Shown here piece by piece: positions 37,942 through 47,768 of a stretch of 64,000 bases of DNA. This DNA is from Candidatus Gastranaerophilales bacterium. Its GTDB lineage: Bacteria; Cyanobacteriota; Vampirovibrionia; Gastranaerophilales; Gastranaerophilaceae. The notes under the pieces were generated by a model, which was given only the letters and a program-made list of their open reading frames with translations, had not been told where the DNA came from and did not search any database. The stretch covers positions 149,051-213,050 of the forward strand of contig CALVBI010000003.1 in assembly GCA_944325735.1 (NCBI GenBank), written 5' to 3'. How positions within the stretch are numbered: position 1 is the first letter of the stretch; each line of letters begins with the position of its first letter. The position numbers and the translations under genes were made by a program.

Positions 37942-39120
37942 ATGAAAAGAAGAGCAATAGTAATTGTTATTGATTCAATGGGCACAGGTGCAATGCCAGA
38001 TTGCAAAGAATTTAATGACTCACCAAAATGTAACACTCTAAAAAATGTATGCGAATTTAATAATGGACTTAATGTTCCTAATATGGAAAAAATGGGCTTA
38101 GGAAACATACAAGATTACAAAGGCATAAAAAAAGTAGAAAATCCGACTGCTCAATACGGAATAATGGAAGAAAAATCCAAAGGAAAAGATACAACAACTG
38201 GTCACTGGGAAATGGCTGGATTGATTTCAGAAAAACCATTTGCTACATTTCCTCAAGGTTTTCCAACAGAATTAATCGATAAATTTATCAAAGAAACAAG
38301 CTGTGGTGGAGTATTAGCAAATATTCCGGCAAGCGGAACGGCAATTATTACAGAATTAAATGAAGAACATCATAAAACCAAATATCCAATTGTATATACA
38401 AGTGCTGATAGTGTTTTTCAAATAGCAGTAGATACAGACCTAATTCCACTTGAAACTTTATATAAATGGTGCGAAATAGCAAGAAAAATACTTGACGAAG
38501 ACAATTGGAACGTTTCAAGAGTAATTGCAAGACCATACAAGATTATTGATGGCAAACCTACAAGAATATCAAAAGACAGACGAGACTATTCTATGGTTCC
38601 ATCTCACACAATTTTAAATGACATAAAAAATTCAGGGGCTAAAGTAATCGGAATAGGGAAAATTGAAGATATTTTCTCTAAATCAGGAATTACTCATGCT
38701 ATACACACAGGCTCAAATAAAGAAGGTCTTGAACTGACTTTAAAAGCCGTAAAAAATGAACTTGATTTAGAAAAAATCGCTTACAAAGATATAAATATAG
38801 CTCAAGATGCAGAATTTATATTCACAAATCTTGTAGATACTGATATGCTATACGGACACAGAAATGACGCAAAAGGCTATGGAAAAGCTATTGAAGAAAT
38901 TGATACATACATAGATGATATTATTGAAAACATGACAGAAAATGATTTACTCATTATAACAGCAGATCATGGTTGTGACCCAACAGTTGAAGGAACAGAT
39001 CATACTAGAGAATATGTTCCAATATTAGTTTATAAGCAAGGCATTCAAAGCAAAAATCTTGGTCTAATCAAAGGTTTTGACTACATAGCTGAAACAGTAA
39101 AAAATTGGTTACAAATATAA
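37942..39120 (+). CDS. deoB: phosphopentomutase
   Basis: This 392-residue enzyme, from the ATG at 37942 with an AGGGG site, interconverts ribose or deoxyribose 1- and 5-phosphates in nucleoside salvage. It belongs to the alkaline phosphatase fold. Metal-binding segments are VIDSMGTGAMPD, TTGHWEMAGL, and TADHGCDPT with DHTREYVP. No other deo genes adjoin it. Confidence 0.96.
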   Translation: MKRRAIVIVIDSMGTGAMPDCKEFNDSPKCNTLKNVCEFNNGLNVPNMEKMGLGNIQDYKGIKKVENPTAQYGIMEEKSKGKDTTTGHWEMAGLISEKPFATFPQGFPTELIDKFIKETSCGGVLANIPASGTAIITELNEEHHKTKYPIVYTSADSVFQIAVDTDLIPLETLYKWCEIARKILDEDNWNVSRVIARPYKIIDGKPTRISKDRRDYSMVPSHTILNDIKNSGAKVIGIGKIEDIFSKSGITHAIHTGSNKEGLELTLKAVKNELDLEKIAYKDINIAQDAEFIFTNLVDTDMLYGHRNDAKGYGKAIEEIDTYIDDIIENMTENDLLIITADHGCDPTVEGTDHTREYVPILVYKQGIQSKNLGLIKGFDYIAETVKNWLQI

Positions 39121-39208
39121 AAGAGTATAATTGAAATTTAAAAATTTTTATATTATAATCAATCTGTGAAGAAATTCACAATGTATATAACATAAGGAGA
39201 AAGTAGAA

Positions 39209-39385
39209 ATGACAGTAAAAGTAAATGATTCTTGTATCGGATGCGGCGCTTGCGAATCAATTTGTGATGCAGTATTTTCAGTAGATGGTGTTGCTCAAGT
39301 TGATGAATCTGCAGTAGCTGATAATATGGATTGCATTAAAGAAGCAGCAGATGCTTGCCCAGTATCAGCAATCGAAATTGAATAA
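39209..39385 (+). CDS. single-cluster [4Fe-4S] ferredoxin
   Basis: This 58-residue protein starts at the ATG at 39209 with an AGGAGA site. Cluster ligands are CIGCGAC (9, 12, 15) and the distant ACPVSAIEIE Cys. Two further cysteines (ESIC, DCIK) are placed like the disulfide of Thermotoga-type 4Fe ferredoxins. It is a low-potential electron carrier, acidic and Ala-rich. It is a single gene with its own terminator. Confidence 0.95.
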   Translation: MTVKVNDSCIGCGACESICDAVFSVDGVAQVDESAVADNMDCIKEAADACPVSAIEIE

Positions 39386-39403
39386 TTAATATATTCACAT
39401 ATT

Positions 39404-39444
39404 AAAAAAGGTTCTAATTTCATTTAAGAAATTAGAACCTTTTT
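39404..39444. terminator. terminator after ferredoxin
   Basis: AAAAAGGTTCTAATTTC and GAAATTAGAACCTTTTT form a long stem with T-rich ends on both strands. Confidence 0.88.
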
Positions 39445-39463
39445 AGTATAAACTTTTTTGATT

Positions 39464-39952
39464 TTATTTATATTGACAAACAAAAACAAATTTTTGAGAT
39501 TTTAAATCACTTGATGCATGTTGAGAATCCAAAGAGACAACATTATTATCTGAATCTAAAAAACCTTCAATTGAACAAATATAAGCATCTTTAACATCAG
39601 ATTTATTTTCAAGATTTCTCTTCAATTCATTCTGTCTTTGTTCAATATTATCAACTCTTGAATTTAATCTTCTTTCTAGCTCAAGAATATCTTCAGAGAC
39701 ATTCATACTTGAATTAGAATAATTTTTTGAGAAATCATCTTTACTATATTTATCTTCCATATAAGTATCTTGTTCATATTTTTTGTCACTAGAATAAATT
39801 ACAGAATCATCTTGATTTTCAATATTATCAGAAAGATTTTTATTTTTTGTATTATTAATAATCATTGGAGTACTCAAAATCATAGCAATTGCAATAATAA
39901 TAACAAGAATTATTGCATAACCTAAATTAGATATTCCAAATATTTTTTTCAT
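39464..39952 (-). CDS. membrane-anchored coiled-coil protein, pilin-like N-terminus
   Basis: This 162-residue protein is taken from the ATG at 39952. A longer frame to 40003 lacks support. The N-terminus MKKIFGISNLGYAIILVIII has a Gly before a long hydrophobic helix, reminiscent of a prepilin but without the usual Glu5. An acidic/Asn-rich linker and a heptad-like coiled coil (ILELERRLNSRVDNIEQRQN) follow, then a small C-terminal domain with two Cys. Function unknown; a minor pilin or envelope scaffold is possible. Confidence 0.6.
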   Translation of the reverse strand: MKKIFGISNLGYAIILVIIIAIAMILSTPMIINNTKNKNLSDNIENQDDSVIYSSDKKYEQDTYMEDKYSKDDFSKNYSNSSMNVSEDILELERRLNSRVDNIEQRQNELKRNLENKSDVKDAYICSIEGFLDSDNNVVSLDSQHASSDLKSQKFVFVCQYK

Positions 39953-40038
39953 AAAGCCCTCTATTTTGAAAAATATTATAACATACAAAAAGGGTAGATT
40001 CAATACAAATCCACCCTTTATTGTATGAAATTATATAA

Positions 40039-41697
40039 TTAAGCATTAATTAAAGCAGCTTCTTTTACAACAGCTTCTAATGCTTCTAATGCATCAGCAG
40101 GCAGTTTATCTAAGCCAGCTTTTTCTGTTTCTCTAGATTTAACAAATTCAATTCTATCATTCATACGAGCGATAAATTGTTCTGCATATTCTTTATTAGA
40201 GAATGAAGCATCAAAACCTTCAACATCCATAATTTCAATATCAGAGAAGTTTTCCCATTTATGGAAGTTAGCACTACCTTCAACAATAGCTTCAATAATA
40301 CCTAATGTATGAGCAGGTTTAACTTTAGTTCCCATAAATTCACCAGTATTCAAGATATAACAATCAACACCGTCTTCAATTAATTGTTTAAATCTTGTAT
40401 AATCCATAGCTAAAGGATAAACTCTGAATGGGTTAGCATAAGGTTCAACAACCAATGCATTTGGATCCACACCTGCAGCTAATCTTTCAGCAGAAGAACG
40501 TTTAGTCGCCAAAGTTGCACCCATAGCAGATCCTAATGAAGCTCCAGACAATTTTAAAACAGGAGGAATTGTTGGATCTTTCATTAACCAGAAAATAGCG
40601 TTAATTGGTTCATTAATTCTATCTACCCTGTTTGGAGACCACAATTTTGATTTAACCGCACGACCGTTACCATTTCTGATATCTTCTGTAACCGATACTA
40701 CCTTACCGTCAGCTAATGCAATTGCACCAGCATTTTGTTGAGTCAAGATATATTTGTTATCTTCACAACCGATTGGGTAATCTGCTGTTTTATCAAAATA
40801 TGCAGGTTCCAATGCAATAGAATATTTATCATGAACATTAATAATAAATGCATCATCGTGTAAAACAGTAATATTATATTTGTTATTATGTTTAGCATGA
40901 GTGATAGTTGACTTACCAGAACCAGATAGACCAAATACAGCTACTTGGAATGATTTACCGCCGTCAAGATTATAACGTTTCATACCACCATGGCAAGAAG
41001 CATAACCGTTACGAGCAGCACATCCCCAAGCTAAAGTCAATGTACCTTTTTTATGTTCACCAAAATATCTCATACCTAAAATCGCTGCACAGTTATGTTC
41101 AGGATCAAAGAATGTTAAACCATATGGAAAATCTGGATGTGACCAATCTGGATCAGAGAATACATAAATATCACCTTCAGGTAATTCTCTTGATTCTGAA
41201 TACATATTTGCATAAGCTTCATTTATATATTGGAAGTTCAACATCCAACTGTACATAATATTTTCAAAGCCTTCAGGGATCATTAAATGAGCTTTAATCA
41301 TAAAATCTTCATCAAGCCCAACAACAGCTTCTGTTTTATACATTAATCTATCACGAGTACCATAGATTGCTTCACGAATAATTGGTAATAAATATTTTAA
41401 ATCACAATTAGGTTCGCCAACGATTTTTCTAGCTGCTGCACAACGGCCAACAACCGTACCATCATTAAATAATAATTGATTAGCACCTTGAGGAAGACCA
41501 ATTTTTTCAGGTTTGTAAACAGGCATACCTGTCAATTCAATAGTACCTGGGCTGCTTTTTGCTAATTTGTATGCTTCAGAAACAGTTTTAACTTCTTCAA
41601 CATTGTTTCCAAAAAACGGTGCAGTAATTGTTGCACGTGCTGCAGACATAAGTTTTTTCAATTCTTCAGAATCTGTAAAGAATTCTTTTGTTGCCAT
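40039..41697 (-). CDS. pckA: phosphoenolpyruvate carboxykinase (ATP)
   Basis: This protein of about 552 residues is taken from the ATG at 41697, which follows GGAG; eight extra residues upstream are unlikely. It interconverts oxaloacetate and PEP with ATP and metal. The P-loop GLSGSGKST, kinase-2 VLHDDAF and the nearby ADYPIGCED with a metal-site segment are visible. In a fermenting gut organism it may run toward oxaloacetate. An inverted repeat ACACT/AGTGT (41718-41734) lies just upstream and could be an operator. Confidence 0.93.
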   Translation of the reverse strand: MATKEFFTDSEELKKLMSAARATITAPFFGNNVEEVKTVSEAYKLAKSSPGTIELTGMPVYKPEKIGLPQGANQLLFNDGTVVGRCAAARKIVGEPNCDLKYLLPIIREAIYGTRDRLMYKTEAVVGLDEDFMIKAHLMIPEGFENIMYSWMLNFQYINEAYANMYSESRELPEGDIYVFSDPDWSHPDFPYGLTFFDPEHNCAAILGMRYFGEHKKGTLTLAWGCAARNGYASCHGGMKRYNLDGGKSFQVAVFGLSGSGKSTITHAKHNNKYNITVLHDDAFIINVHDKYSIALEPAYFDKTADYPIGCEDNKYILTQQNAGAIALADGKVVSVTEDIRNGNGRAVKSKLWSPNRVDRINEPINAIFWLMKDPTIPPVLKLSGASLGSAMGATLATKRSSAERLAAGVDPNALVVEPYANPFRVYPLAMDYTRFKQLIEDGVDCYILNTGEFMGTKVKPAHTLGIIEAIVEGSANFHKWENFSDIEIMDVEGFDASFSNKEYAEQFIARMNDRIEFVKSRETEKAGLDKLPADALEALEAVVKEAALINA

Positions 41698-41798
41698 ATT
41701 TCTCTCCTTTTCCTTGAACACTCAGAATAAGTGTCCAAAATACATTAACCACTGATTAAATAATATCACAAAAGAATGAAATAAACAATAAATAAAGG

Positions 41799-41830
41799 AA
41801 AAAGGTGCCGAAATATTCGACACCTTACTT
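41799..41830 (-). terminator. terminator after prepilin 6
   Basis: GGTGTCGAA and TTCGGCACC arms (one mismatch), then T on the minus strand. Confidence 0.7.
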
Positions 41831-41869
41831 CTAAACTCAAAAGTTGTGATACTAATTAGAGCAGTTGAG

Positions 41870-43896
41870 TTAGAAGAAAAACTTAACCGGTTTAATTTGT
41901 TTTACACGACAGACTGAATCTGAATCTGTTGTACAATTTGGAGCTTTTGTTACTGCGCCATTATTTTTACAATATGGTGTTCCATCGCCAACATAACCGG
42001 ATAAACAAGCTCCTTCTTTAAATGGTACACTCTTAGCTAACCAAGTGATTGAGCGTTTGCCTCCATTATAATGTTCATATTCAACACTTACTTGCATATG
42101 ACTTTTACTATCTGCACCGGATCCGCTTGGATTTGCAGTTGCATCATAGCCTGGAATTACTTTTCCAGATAAAGTGATATAAAATGGATAAACATCACTC
42201 CATAATTTGGAATCGCCTTTTACGCCATCAATATCAATATATACAGTGTAGCCATATGCATTGGTGTTTGGAACACCATCATAGACTCCGCCCTGTGTAT
42301 TTCCGGCTAACATTGCTATTGCTGTTGCATCATTGTGCATATTATATATACGCAATCCGTTTCTCAATGTGACATCAGGTTTTTTATCTGAAAAATCTGT
42401 TGTATTTGATGCTATTGCACTGCCTTGGCAAACATCGGTATTCCCCATTATATTTGCATTGGCTTCAAATAATTTACAGAAGTTTGCACCCTGACGTGGC
42501 AATGTGCGTGGAGAGATGATACATTTACATTGTTCTTCACTCCATTCATAGGTTTCATCACTACATGTTCTATTTATATTTGGATTTTTGGATACTACGC
42601 CAGTTTCATTGCTACATTGCTGACATGGGGTCAAATTGCTTGGACAATCCAATACACATTCACAACCACTATTCAAGTGTTGACCACCTGGACATGTCTT
42701 AGCTGATCCTGTTAATTGACAAGTATGGTCATCCCAGCCTTGCCCACAAGGCAATGGATCTGGCTTATTTGTACAAGCTGGACACTCTGACCAATTATAC
42801 TTCTTACTTCCGTCCCAACAGGTTACATAACTTGGACAATTTGAGCTACTTGTTGCAAAACTGCCGTCCCAACAAGTGATTTTTGGTGGACAATCTGATG
42901 GTGTATTAGCTTGAGTGCCATTCCAACAATCTGCTTTTGGACATTCTGATGAATTATGTTTCTTTTCGCCATTCCAACAGGTTACATAACTTGGACATTT
43001 TGAACTACTTGTTGCAAAACTGCCGTCCCAACAAGTGATTTTTTGTGGACAACTGCCGCCACAAACGGTACTACCATCCCAACAAGATTGTTGTTGTGGA
43101 CATTGTGATGCATCTGTTTTATAGGAACCATCACAACAAGCGATTTTATCTGGACAATCTGATGGAGTATTGGCTTGAGATCCATCCCAACAAGTTGCCT
43201 TTGGGCAATTAGAAGTACTTGTTGCATAACTTCCATCCCAACAAGTAATTTTTGGGGGACACGATGATGCATTAGGAGCTTTAGATCCATCCCAACAGGT
43301 GACTTCTTGAGTGGGACAATCTGAATAACTTGAAGCTGTGGAGCCATCCCAGCAATCAACAACACAATTATAAGGAGGGCGTCTTGCTCCACCTAAATAT
43401 TCAGGTCGAGTAGGTTTTGGACAACAATATTGCCTATATGAACCACCTCCAAATTCAATCCTTAAACAATTATGATCACCATCTTCAAACGTAAACTGAC
43501 TTGCTAAAACAGATTGCAACCATAAATCTCTATATATACTTAATAGTCTATCTTTTATTGTTAAAATAGGATTTTGTAATCCATTTGAAAAATCTATTTG
43601 AGCTAATTTGGGTGTTTCTTCACTATTAAGTGCTTGTTTATACTCAGGATCTTTGGGATCCCAATTGGATAACATTTCTGTTGTTATTTCACGTAATGTT
43701 GAATATGCATTATAATAAGTATAGGAAATTACATTATCCAACTTTGCTTTAGTAATACCAATTGTTACTGATACTATTACTGCAATAATCAGCATTACAA
43801 TAATTACTTCCGCTAATGTATACCCCCAAAACCCTTGTGGGAGAAGCTTTAAATTACCCCCCCCCCGAGATTTTCAAATAATTTAAACTTCTTCAT
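41870..43896 (-). CDS. prepilin-like protein 6, large, with eleven Cys-rich CWDGS repeats, tract out of frame
   Basis: The ATG at 43896 (GGAG site) reads MKKFKLFENL into G10; the zero frame stops at TAA directly after. Eleven G would give 675 residues. The pilin frame reads NLKLLPQGFWGYTLAEVIIV, a prepilin site. There is no usable start between the run and the membrane helix. Then come a pilin stalk, eleven repeats of the type CWDGS...S.CP, a Cys-rich segment, and a C-terminal domain with VYIDIDGVKGDSK, equivalent to the Gly/Asn loop of the paralogs. It is probably a tip adhesin or structural pilin stabilised by disulfides (inference). Confidence 0.78.
42776..43354 (-). repeat. eleven tandem CWDGS coding repeats
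   Basis: Units of about 17-19 residues with consensus TCWDGS, about five variable residues, S.CP and a short linker. One unit has CCDGS and two have CWNG. Pairs such as QANTPSDCP and FATSSS recur, which suggests recent duplication. Confidence 0.9.
43857..43866. repeat. C10 tract in prepilin gene 6
   Basis: Ten C on the plus strand, flanked by TAAATTA; G10 coding, 30 bases inside the gene. Confidence 0.9.
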
Positions 43897-43928
43897 TTAC
43901 TGCTCCTTTAATTTAATTCCATATATAA

Positions 43929-43957
43929 ATTATAAGATATTTTATACATTTTTTCAA
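43929..43957 (-). promoter_or_regulatory. promoter of prepilin gene 6
   Basis: TTGAAA, 17-base spacer, TATAAT on the minus strand. Confidence 0.7.
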
Positions 43958-44040
43958 GTACATTATTTATTCGGGTAGTTACAAAAAATAAATATTGTGA
44001 TAGAATATTAATGTTAACAAATTAAATAGGGGATTTTTTA

Positions 44041-44538
44041 ATGAATAAAATTAAATTTTTAACAATAATTTTAACATTAATTTTGGGGATAAACGTATAT
44101 GCTGCAACATCTTCAAACCATATTGCTGTTAATTCTACAACACCAGTCCAATCAACACAAGCGGTTCAAAACTATATTACAGTGAACCCAATAGATGTAG
44201 TCGCAAGACCTAACTTTTATCTAAATAAAAACATCAAAATTAAAGCTAAATTTGATAAATTTTCAACATTAGGCCTTGATTACAAACCAGCAATGAGGAG
44301 TTCTGAAAAATATATTTCTTTTTTAATTCAAAGACCTGATGTAACTGATCACAATATTCCATTATCTGAATTAAAAATATTTTTAAATAGAGATGAAGCT
44401 GAAAAACATATAGACTTAAACTCTGGAGATATAATTGAATTTACAGGAAAAGTATTTTCTAATGCTCTAGGAGATCCTTGGATGGATGTTGATAAATTTA
44501 CAGTAATTAGTACAAAACCAAAAACTGATAATAAATAA
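44041..44538 (+). CDS. secreted hypothetical protein, possible OB-like fold
   Basis: This 165-residue protein begins with a signal peptide (NKIKFLTIILTLILGINVYA). The mature part has strands such as NFYLNKNIKIKAKFDKF and SGDIIEFTGKVFSNALGD with a final WMDVDKFTVI, a pattern seen in small OB-fold periplasmic proteins. The family is not firmly recognised. The GH57 gene starts 28 bases downstream with its own ribosome site, so co-transcription is likely. Confidence 0.65.
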   Translation: MNKIKFLTIILTLILGINVYAATSSNHIAVNSTTPVQSTQAVQNYITVNPIDVVARPNFYLNKNIKIKAKFDKFSTLGLDYKPAMRSSEKYISFLIQRPDVTDHNIPLSELKIFLNRDEAEKHIDLNSGDIIEFTGKVFSNALGDPWMDVDKFTVISTKPKTDNK

Positions 44539-44566
44539 ATAACTTTATTATTAATGGAGTTAAGAG

Positions 44567-47065
44567 ATGAGCGATAAAAAAAACGAAGTATTTCTAACAA
44601 TTCATGGACACTTTTACCAACCACCAAGAGAAAATCCTTGGTTGGAAGCTATTGAATTGCAAGATAGTGCACTACCTTTCCATGATTGGAACGAAAGAAT
44701 TAATAAAGAATGCTATAACCCTAATTCTGTATCAAAAATTGTAGACAGCAGAAACCGAATATTAGATGTCGTAAACAATTATGAATATATGAGTTATAAC
44801 TTCGGTCCAACCTTATTATCTTGGATGGAACAATTCGCTCCTTTAACTTATGAAAGAATAATTAAAGCTGATATTGAAAGTATCTCTGAACACAACGGAC
44901 ATGGTAATGCTATTGCACAGGTATACAACCATATAATTATGCCACTGGCAAATGAACATGATAAAGAAACACAAATCAAATGGGGTATTAGAGATTTTGA
45001 ATATCGTTTTGGCAGAAAGCCTGAAGGAATGTGGCTTGCTGAAACTGCTGTAGATGACGATACTCTAAGAATTTTAGAAGCAAACGGCATTAAATTTACA
45101 ATTCTTTCTCCTTATCAAGCTGACAAATTTAAGAAAAAAGGAGATAAAGAATGGACAGATGTAAGCTGGGGAAATATTGATCCTGCAAGATCTTATAAAT
45201 ATAACATTAAATCAGCACCTGGAAAATCTATCGACTTATTCTTTTATGACGGTGCAATATCAAGATCAGTTGCTTTTGATGAATTACTAAAAGATGGAAA
45301 TAAATTCATAAAAAGATTAAAAGAAGGAGTTTCTGATTGCAGAGATTTCCCTCAAATTGTAAATATTGCAACAGATGGCGAAAGCTATGGCCACCATACA
45401 AAATTTGGAGATATGGCTCTTGCATATGTTCTAAAAGTTAAAGCTAAAGATGAAGGCTTTAAAATAACTAATTATGCAGAATATTTAGAAAAATATAGAA
45501 GTGATTGTGAAGTAGAAATAAAACAAGCTTCAAGTTGGAGTTGTTTCCACGGTGTCGGCAGATGGAAAGAAGACTGCGGATGCTCTACTGGCGGTCATCC
45601 TGGCTGGAATCAAAAATGGAGAAAACCTCTAAGAGAAGCATTAGACTACTTAAGAGATGAATTAGTAATAATTTTTGAACAAGAAGGACCTAAATATTTT
45701 GATAATGTTTGGGAAGTTAGAAATAATTATATAGATGTAATTCTTGACAGAAATGAAATGAACGTCAAAAAATTCCAACAAGAAAACTTTAAACCTGATT
45801 TATCAGATGAACAAAAAGTTCATGCTATGGAATTATTAGAAATTCAACGACAAGCAATGCTTATGTATACAAGCTGCGGTTGGTTCTTCTCAGAAATTTC
45901 AGGAATTGAAACCGTTCAAATTATGAAATATGCAGCTCGTGCTATGCAACTTGCAACCAAATTTTCTAACAAAGATTTGGAAACTCATTTCCTTGAAATT
46001 TTATCTGAAGCAAAAAGCAATATCCCAGAACATGGGACAGGTAAAGATATTTTTGAAAGATTTGTAAAACCATCAATTGTAACAACAAAACAAATTGCAA
46101 GTTTATGGGCATTATCTTCACTATATCAGGATTTTGAAGATGAAGAAAGCGTATATTGCTACACTATCAAAAAAGAAGCGTATAAAAAAGTTCAAAAAGG
46201 CTCATCAACTTTTGTTGTAGGCCATATTGAAATTCAATCAAAAATTACACTACAAAAATCGAATGTTATGTTCGCATTAATGCAATATTCAGGTGGAGAC
46301 TTCCACTGCGCTATTAAAGAATATTCTGACGATTTTGAATTTAACAAAATTAAAACAAATCTTATAAAAACATTCTTAATGAATCCTTTAACTGAAATTA
46401 TAAGATCAATGGATGAATGTTTTGGAAAAGAATACTTTACATTAAAAGATATATTCATTGAAGAAAGAAGAAAAATTCTACAAATTCTGTTAAAAGGTAA
46501 ATTAGAAAAATTCTCTCAAACATATCAAGTTATGTACGATGAAGGAAAAGGCTCTATATACCATTTACAAGGATTGGGGCTAAAAATACCTGATGAATTT
46601 AAAATATCTGCAGCTTACGCTTTAAGCCATAAGTTTAATGATATAGTAGTACATTCTGGAGGTTTTTTAGATGAAGATTCTATTCAACAAGCTATGGATA
46701 TAAATTATGAAGCTAAAAAAATTGATATCCAGCTTGATAAGACTCCTTCTAATAAAATATTTAGTAAAAAAATTCTACAAAACATCAACAGACTTGTTCA
46801 TAGCTTTGAAATTCAACAAGCTGATGTTTTATTGGAAATATTTGACAGCATTAATAAATTGGAATTACAAATTGATATTTCAGAAGCTCAAAATATTTAT
46901 TTCTCAAAAATTTATCATAAAATTGGAGATATTATTGAATCCGGAACTGCAAATAAAAGAGCTTCAAATAAAAAATTTATTGAAATGCTTTTAGAAATTG
47001 GAGAAAACTTAAATATTAATACAGAATTTTACAGAAAAAAACTTGATAAATTACTATTACAATAA
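44567..47065 (+). CDS. glycoside hydrolase family 57 protein with DUF3536
   Basis: This 832-residue cytoplasmic protein begins with the GH57 start (FLTIHGHFYQPPRENPWLE). The conserved EGMWLAETAVDD carries the catalytic Glu, and the segment NIATDGESYGHHTKFGDMAL follows. The long C-terminal part corresponds to DUF3536, which accompanies this GH57 type in cyanobacteria and allied phyla. Likely substrates are alpha-glucans such as glycogen. No signal peptide is present. Confidence 0.92.
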   Translation: MSDKKNEVFLTIHGHFYQPPRENPWLEAIELQDSALPFHDWNERINKECYNPNSVSKIVDSRNRILDVVNNYEYMSYNFGPTLLSWMEQFAPLTYERIIKADIESISEHNGHGNAIAQVYNHIIMPLANEHDKETQIKWGIRDFEYRFGRKPEGMWLAETAVDDDTLRILEANGIKFTILSPYQADKFKKKGDKEWTDVSWGNIDPARSYKYNIKSAPGKSIDLFFYDGAISRSVAFDELLKDGNKFIKRLKEGVSDCRDFPQIVNIATDGESYGHHTKFGDMALAYVLKVKAKDEGFKITNYAEYLEKYRSDCEVEIKQASSWSCFHGVGRWKEDCGCSTGGHPGWNQKWRKPLREALDYLRDELVIIFEQEGPKYFDNVWEVRNNYIDVILDRNEMNVKKFQQENFKPDLSDEQKVHAMELLEIQRQAMLMYTSCGWFFSEISGIETVQIMKYAARAMQLATKFSNKDLETHFLEILSEAKSNIPEHGTGKDIFERFVKPSIVTTKQIASLWALSSLYQDFEDEESVYCYTIKKEAYKKVQKGSSTFVVGHIEIQSKITLQKSNVMFALMQYSGGDFHCAIKEYSDDFEFNKIKTNLIKTFLMNPLTEIIRSMDECFGKEYFTLKDIFIEERRKILQILLKGKLEKFSQTYQVMYDEGKGSIYHLQGLGLKIPDEFKISAAYALSHKFNDIVVHSGGFLDEDSIQQAMDINYEAKKIDIQLDKTPSNKIFSKKILQNINRLVHSFEIQQADVLLEIFDSINKLELQIDISEAQNIYFSKIYHKIGDIIESGTANKRASNKKFIEMLLEIGENLNINTEFYRKKLDKLLLQ

Positions 47066-47069
47066 AAAA

Positions 47070-47675
47070 TTACCAGTTTTCTGAACCGTATTTTTTATAC
47101 ATATCAATGTTTTTCTTAATCTTTTGTTCTACTGCTAATATTTTATTAACAGTTTCAGTATCTTTTGTTTTTTTACGCAAAAGTGCTAATTCAAGTAATT
47201 CTTCTTTATAACGTCTGACTTTTTGCTTAATTTCTTCACGCCGCCAAAAAAGCCATCCTTCAAACCCACACCCAGGAGGAACAATAACCCAAGGTGAAGA
47301 TGGGCAATGCTTACATAAAGTTAAGCGAGATTCATATCGAGAACATAAATTATCATCTTGCAGATATTTACAATAATAAAAAGTTGTATCAGCTTCATTA
47401 TAAATTCCATCTTCTATTTTGTGATGAATAATATTATCTACAACAGCAGCATCAACTTTTCTTGCTTCTTCAATTGATTCGTAAGGGACAAATAAAGATA
47501 GAAAATCTACAGCTCCACTATCCCCTTTTTCTGCCATTTTTTTTAATTCTTCATACGGAATTGGAGGAGATACAACACGACAACACTTTCCACACATATG
47601 ACACAAGTGTTGCGGACGCTTCGCTAAAAAATTTTCTTCATAACTTACCATATTTTGATTATAACTATCATGCAA
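47070..47675 (-). CDS. YkgJ-family Cys-cluster protein
   Basis: This 201-residue protein has the metal-binding pattern CHMCGKCCR near residue 25, then CKYLQDDNLC, LCKHCPSSP and PPGCGF. This is the YkgJ (Fe/Zn cluster) family of unknown function. A basic helical tail (EEIKQKVRRYKEELLELALL) closes the protein. A related protein at 54.7 kb shares the spacing (PYEELKKMAEKGD compared with SPEELEKKAENGD). Convergent with the GH57 gene. Confidence 0.82.
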   Translation of the reverse strand: MHDSYNQNMVSYEENFLAKRPQHLCHMCGKCCRVVSPPIPYEELKKMAEKGDSGAVDFLSLFVPYESIEEARKVDAAVVDNIIHHKIEDGIYNEADTTFYYCKYLQDDNLCSRYESRLTLCKHCPSSPWVIVPPGCGFEGWLFWRREEIKQKVRRYKEELLELALLRKKTKDTETVNKILAVEQKIKKNIDMYKKYGSENW

Positions 47676-47768
47676 AAATATAAAAAATTATGTAACATTT
47701 CTTAAAAATAGAGCAATAAAAATATTAAACTATACTTTATTTATATAAGTAGTAAAAGGGTAGTTTTC

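Noticed and set aside
42776-43354. CRISPR-like array
   Set aside because: The repeats are coding, in register with Cys-rich protein units, variable in sequence and without unique spacers. No CRISPR array or cas gene was seen anywhere.
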